From: Planctomicrobium sp.
Lineage (GTDB): Bacteria; Planctomycetota; Planctomycetia; Planctomycetales; Planctomycetaceae
DNA length: 6,973 nucleotides
Reading direction: 5' to 3'
Assembly (NCBI GenBank): GCA_018659505.1
Contig: JABJMI010000462.1
Span: forward strand, 1-6,973
The notes under the pieces were generated by a model, which was not told where the DNA came from, searched no databases, and was given only the letters and a program-made list of their open reading frames with translations. A program made the translations under genes and the position numbers. Positions 4,510-6,973 of this stretch are shown piece by piece (position 1 is the first letter of the stretch; each line of letters opens with the position of its first letter).

Positions 4510-5499
4510 TTATCTTCGATTCGCTTTGGCGTCAGCAAGAATCTCTTCCATCACTCGCATGTTTTGCAATCCATTCTCCGCACCTTGGACTAATTGCCCC
4601 TTGCTAATCCCAGCTGCAAAGGCATCAAGCTGGCAGGCGTATTGGTCTTTGGGGTTTGCTTGGATGGTTTCCATCGGTTCGTCCCTCTCCGCTGATTTCC
4701 AGAGTTGGAATGAAGGTGTCTCGCCCGGTTGGAAAGCGGGATCGACTACGATTCGTCCGTCATCACCGACAATCTCCATGCGGCAGCGGAACGGGGCTTC
4801 GAAGCTGCAATCGATGTTTGTCAGGACTTCATTCGGAAAAGTCAGCCCAATCCGCATACTCATGTCGACGCCGGTCTCCCACCAGTGGGCAGCAGCCGAG
4901 ATATCTTCAGGCTCCTCATCAGTCAGGAAGCGAGCCGCGTTGACGCCGTAACAACCGAGATCCCACATCGCTCCGCCGCCCTTTTCAGGTCTCAGTCGCC
5001 AATCATTGCGATCAATGTTGAATGAAAAGCTGACGGTAATGATTCGCAGGTTTCCAATGGCTCCGTCAGCAACTGTTTTCTTGAGCAGTTGAGCCCGGTC
5101 GTGTTGCCGCCACATGAATGCTTCTTGGAGGATGACGTTATTCTCTGCACACGCAGCGACCATCTCTTCAGCTTCTTGAAAGCTCGGAGCTAATGGCTTC
5201 TCACACAAAACATGTTTGCCAGCTTTGGCAGCTGCAATCACCCAGCGATGGTGTTGATCCCCTGTGCAGGGGATATAGACAGCGTCTACCTCTGACGACG
5301 CAAGCAAGCTGTCATAGTTTTCAAAGCTGTTGGGGATGCTGTGCTGTTTGGCTGTTTCAGTGGCAACGCCGGGTCGTTCGCTGGCGATTCCGACTGCTTG
5401 TACTGACTCTGATTCTTGCAACGAAGGCAGAACTCGTCGGGTCACGATTCGACCACAACCTAGGATACCAAGACGGATTGTTTCTGAGGGAGCGTTCAT
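4510..5499 (-). CDS. Gfo/Idh/MocA family NAD(P)-dependent oxidoreductase
   Basis: The 329-aa protein has an N-terminal Rossmann fold with the dinucleotide-binding turn GILGCGRI (residues 11-18). The catalytic EKP (100-102, Lys101) and the C-terminal-domain block GGGAMWDLGCYGVN (174-187) follow. The position often held by His in inositol dehydrogenase-type members is Tyr184, as in the glucose-fructose oxidoreductase and dihydrodiol/xylose dehydrogenase branch. That points to oxidation or reduction of a sugar or sugar-like substrate; the exact substrate cannot be read from the sequence. No signal peptide is seen, so it acts in the cytoplasm. The length is normal and no key residue is missing. 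The ATG at 5499 has a modest AGG ribosome site 9-10 nt upstream. It is transcribed alone, divergently from the secreted-protein gene at 5809. Confidence 0.92.
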   Translation of the reverse strand: MNAPSETIRLGILGCGRIVTRRVLPSLQESESVQAVGIASERPGVATETAKQHSIPNSFENYDSLLASSEVDAVYIPCTGDQHHRWVIAAAKAGKHVLCEKPLAPSFQEAEEMVAACAENNVILQEAFMWRQHDRAQLLKKTVADGAIGNLRIITVSFSFNIDRNDWRLRPEKGGGAMWDLGCYGVNAARFLTDEEPEDISAAAHWWETGVDMSMRIGLTFPNEVLTNIDCSFEAPFRCRMEIVGDDGRIVVDPAFQPGETPSFQLWKSAERDEPMETIQANPKDQYACQLDAFAAGISKGQLVQGAENGLQNMRVMEEILADAKANRR

Positions 5500-5714
5500 A
5501 TGAGAACCTGCGTGGTTTACGTTGGCTTTTTGGGAGAAGAAGAGTCTGCTTATTTTACAGTCTTCAATGATTATCAGGGCAGTTTAAGTCCAATGAGAGC
5601 CATACATTCGGAAAACGTGCGCCTTTCGTTGAAACGTACACGAAATCACTCATCGTCACGATTGGTTGTAGCCGAACTTGATGACTGAAGGACTCTGTTT
5701 CTGTTTTGTTCTTC

Positions 5715-5735
5715 ACAGTCTGACATGCAGACTGT
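5715..5735. promoter_or_regulatory. Perfect 8-bp inverted repeat, operator candidate
   Basis: ACAGTCTG and CAGACTGT flank the 5-bp centre ACATG. The 13-bp centre-to-centre geometry suits a dimeric regulator. No T tract follows on the plus strand, so a terminator is unlikely there. It lies 73 bp upstream of the secreted-protein start codon and 215 bp upstream of the divergent oxidoreductase. Confidence 0.4.
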
Positions 5736-5759
5736 CCAAATCCAATAGAACACCATTGT

Positions 5760-5776
5760 AGTCACGGGGGGTGACT
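5760..5776. promoter_or_regulatory. AGTCAC-GGGGG-GTGACT palindrome upstream of the secreted-protein gene
   Basis: Six-base arms surround five G residues, 32 bp upstream of the start codon at 5809. It could be an operator or an RNA hairpin near the 5' end of the mRNA. A consecutive run of six G is also unusual for this sequence. Confidence 0.3.
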
Positions 5777-5808
5777 CGCGTGTTCGGCGAGAACGCAGGG
5801 AGGGTGAA

Positions 5809-6246
5809 ATGTTCTCTACATCAATCAAGTTATCCGCGGCACTTGTCGCAGTTGCGATGCTCAGTACAGCAAACGCACAAAATCAGCAGCCGCAGCCAAT
5901 CAACGCTGCACATGGACATCAACATGCTCCGGGATACGTTCCGGGGCAACAGTCCTATCCGCAACTGAACGCTCCACTTTATCCAAGCCCAGTGCAACAT
6001 ACGCCGGCATGGAATGGTGGAACAATTATTACGAATCAAGCGTTCGCTCCACATGAAATGCTGTATCCACATCAGTACCACGCGATGTACGGACCGTACT
6101 ACTACAGCGTCAAAGGTGGCTGGGTCTGGACTCCATTTGGAGTTCGTCAGCACGAGCAAGTGAAGCTACAGGGAACTGAAGTGATTGTGAAATACAAATC
6201 ACGTCACCCATTGTTCTCAGGCTTCCGCCCAAACAGAAATGACTAG
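5809..6246 (+). CDS. Secreted His/Tyr/Pro-rich protein of planctomycete type, unknown function
   Basis: The 145-aa product has a clear Sec signal peptide (residues 1-23, cleavage after Ala-Asn-Ala). It is followed by a low-complexity Gln/Pro/His segment (24-66) and a more conserved-looking C-terminal core. That core includes LYPHQYHAMYGPYYYSVKGG (85-104) and an ending with VKLQGTEVIVKYKS (118-131). It has no cysteine. I associate this YPHxYxAMYxPYYY...GGWVxTPFGV pattern with small exported proteins of Planctomycetota, function unknown. The role is probably in the cell envelope or periplasm. The start ATG has a very strong Shine-Dalgarno (AGGGAGGG, 5797-5804), suggesting high expression. The next gene in the same direction also encodes a secreted protein. 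Confidence 0.85.
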   Translation: MFSTSIKLSAALVAVAMLSTANAQNQQPQPINAAHGHQHAPGYVPGQQSYPQLNAPLYPSPVQHTPAWNGGTIITNQAFAPHEMLYPHQYHAMYGPYYYSVKGGWVWTPFGVRQHEQVKLQGTEVIVKYKSRHPLFSGFRPNRND

Positions 6247-6535
6247 CCAGCGGCGAATTATTTCTTCAATAGTTAAGCACGACCTGTTTCATCTCAGTTG
6301 CCACGCTGCCCGCACAGTAGTGGTACTGAAATGAAGTTACTTACTCAACCCATTTGCTGATCGCTGTCACGGATGACTTGTCGCCCTCCATCAGGAGGCA
6401 GAAGATTCTTACTGACGCCAGCAGTAATTCACTCTACATCTTATTTCTTTGATCGAACTTCACCCTCGGGTGTCACGTTCGCTCTAAGTTTTAACGTGTG
6501 GAAGTAATGAAATCTTAGACCCAGGAATTAGAATC
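6247..6535. other. Intergenic region between the two secreted-protein genes
   Basis: This 289-bp gap holds several short inverted repeats: CAGTA-gtgg-TACTG (6315-6328), CCTCC-atca-GGAGG (6385-6398), CACCC-tc-GGGTG (6461-6472), and CACGTT...AACGTG (6474-6498). The second could be a weak terminator for the upstream gene; the last two lie close before the next start and may be regulatory. No gene or consensus promoter is visible. Confidence 0.4.
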
Positions 6536-6973
6536 ATGATGACTCTTGTTCGCAATTGGAGCATGCGGTTCGCCGCGGCAGCACTCGTCCTGGCGACGAT
6601 CCCCGCTTCAGCAGATGATGCTGAGGGTGTCGTTCGTTTAGGCAGTCCTCAATCGTCCGGTATTGTTCGTATCAGCGACAATGCACAACCACAACTGACT
6701 GTCCGTGGACAGTCTCCTGAAGCTCAGCCAGTAACTGGTCAAGTTTGTGAGACTTGTCCCGCTGGAGTGATTAACAACTACGATCCGTACGCAGAATTCT
6801 CAACAGGTCCATACCTGTGCAGCGACACAGCATGCGTGCAGTGGCTTCGATACAACATGTTTCTCTTAGGAGAGCGAAATCGACAACGGTGCGCAACTTT
6901 TCGAGCATCTTGTCGAGCCGATTGTGTTGAGAAGAAACAATACATTCGCTGCAAGTTTGGATACTTATGTCCA
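6536..6973 (+). CDS. Secreted Cys-rich protein, partial at 3' end
   Basis: The frame is open from 6536 to the window end (146 codons) with no stop. A Sec signal peptide is clear: hydrophobic FAAAALVLATIP, cleavage probably after Ala-Ser-Ala at residue 26. The mature part has nine Cys within about 75 residues (71, 74, 95, 100, 119, 126, 130, 139, 145), starting with CETC. Such density suggests disulfide bonding in the periplasm or outside the cell, or metal binding. I recognise no family. Two adjacent ATGs (6536 and 6539) could start it; AGGA at 6523-6526 suits either. It follows the His/Tyr-rich exported gene, which has no Cys; the two may be a functionally linked exported pair, but this is only positional. 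Confidence 0.82.
   Translation, partial: MMTLVRNWSMRFAAAALVLATIPASADDAEGVVRLGSPQSSGIVRISDNAQPQLTVRGQSPEAQPVTGQVCETCPAGVINNYDPYAEFSTGPYLCSDTACVQWLRYNMFLLGERNRQRCATFRASCRADCVEKKQYIRCKFGYLCP

Larger units (their letters stand above)
5500..5808. other. Divergent intergenic region with two palindromes
   Basis: This 309-bp region separates the start of the oxidoreductase from the start of the secreted His/Tyr-rich protein, so it must carry both promoters. No promoter is near consensus on either strand; AT-rich -10-like TAAAAT and GATAAT hexamers occur on the minus strand between about 5545 and 5580 without matching -35 boxes. Two palindromes are listed separately. No gene is supported here. Confidence 0.6.

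Noticed and set aside
4403..4951. Long plus-strand ORF (182 aa) overlapping the oxidoreductase
   Set aside because: It is antisense to a clear Gfo/Idh/MocA gene, begins inside the inverted repeat, has no ribosome site and no recognisable domain.
5830..6159. Minus-strand ORF of 109 aa opposite the secreted-protein gene
   Set aside because: The plus-strand frame has a signal peptide and strong Shine-Dalgarno; the antisense frame has neither.

Overview
The window looks like chromosomal DNA of a member of the Planctomycetota or a close relative. The evidence is a long-type B12-dependent ribonucleotide reductase, an HpnC-type squalene-pathway enzyme, two small Sec-exported proteins of a kind I associate with planctomycetes, sparse gene packing and abundant intergenic inverted repeats. 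The taxon call is inference; no rRNA or other strong marker gene is present.

Layout. Positions 1-517 (minus) hold the 5' part of nrdJ, class II ribonucleotide reductase, which runs off the left edge. Its roughly 500-bp upstream region carries a near-consensus sigma70 promoter (790-817) and a pair of NrdR-box-like palindromes exactly 32 bp apart (726-741 and 758-773). A minus-strand block follows, listed in the direction of transcription: a 128-aa protein of unknown function (4164-3778), a 51-aa CxxC protein (3711-3556), a 32-aa extremely basic peptide (3234-3136), a near-perfect hairpin (3074-3108), a 107-aa two-helix membrane protein (3062-2739), a possible 33-aa ORF (2715-2614), a HAD phosphatase with a GTG start (2602-1961) and hpnC (1933-1022). 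HAD and hpnC are 27 bp apart and very likely cotranscribed. A Gfo/Idh/MocA oxidoreductase (5499-4510, minus) lies upstream of this block. On the plus strand, two secreted proteins face away from it: a His/Tyr/Pro-rich protein (5809-6246) and a Cys-rich protein cut by the right edge (6536-6973).

Two unrelated long inverted repeats occupy the gaps between the small genes. One (3395-3534) has arms built of 8-bp units; the other (4286-4436) has arms built of units spaced about 10 bp apart. Both look like dispersed repeat families sitting just downstream of minus-strand genes.

How the genes relate: nrdJ makes deoxynucleotides, hpnC acts in squalene/isoprenoid synthesis, and the oxidoreductase probably acts on a sugar-like substrate. 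These are separate housekeeping functions, not one pathway. I see no defence system, CRISPR array, transposase, tRNA or rRNA. The most interesting items are the NrdR pair, the two small unannotated-type proteins and the two structured repeat elements. Nothing here proves a new multi-gene system.
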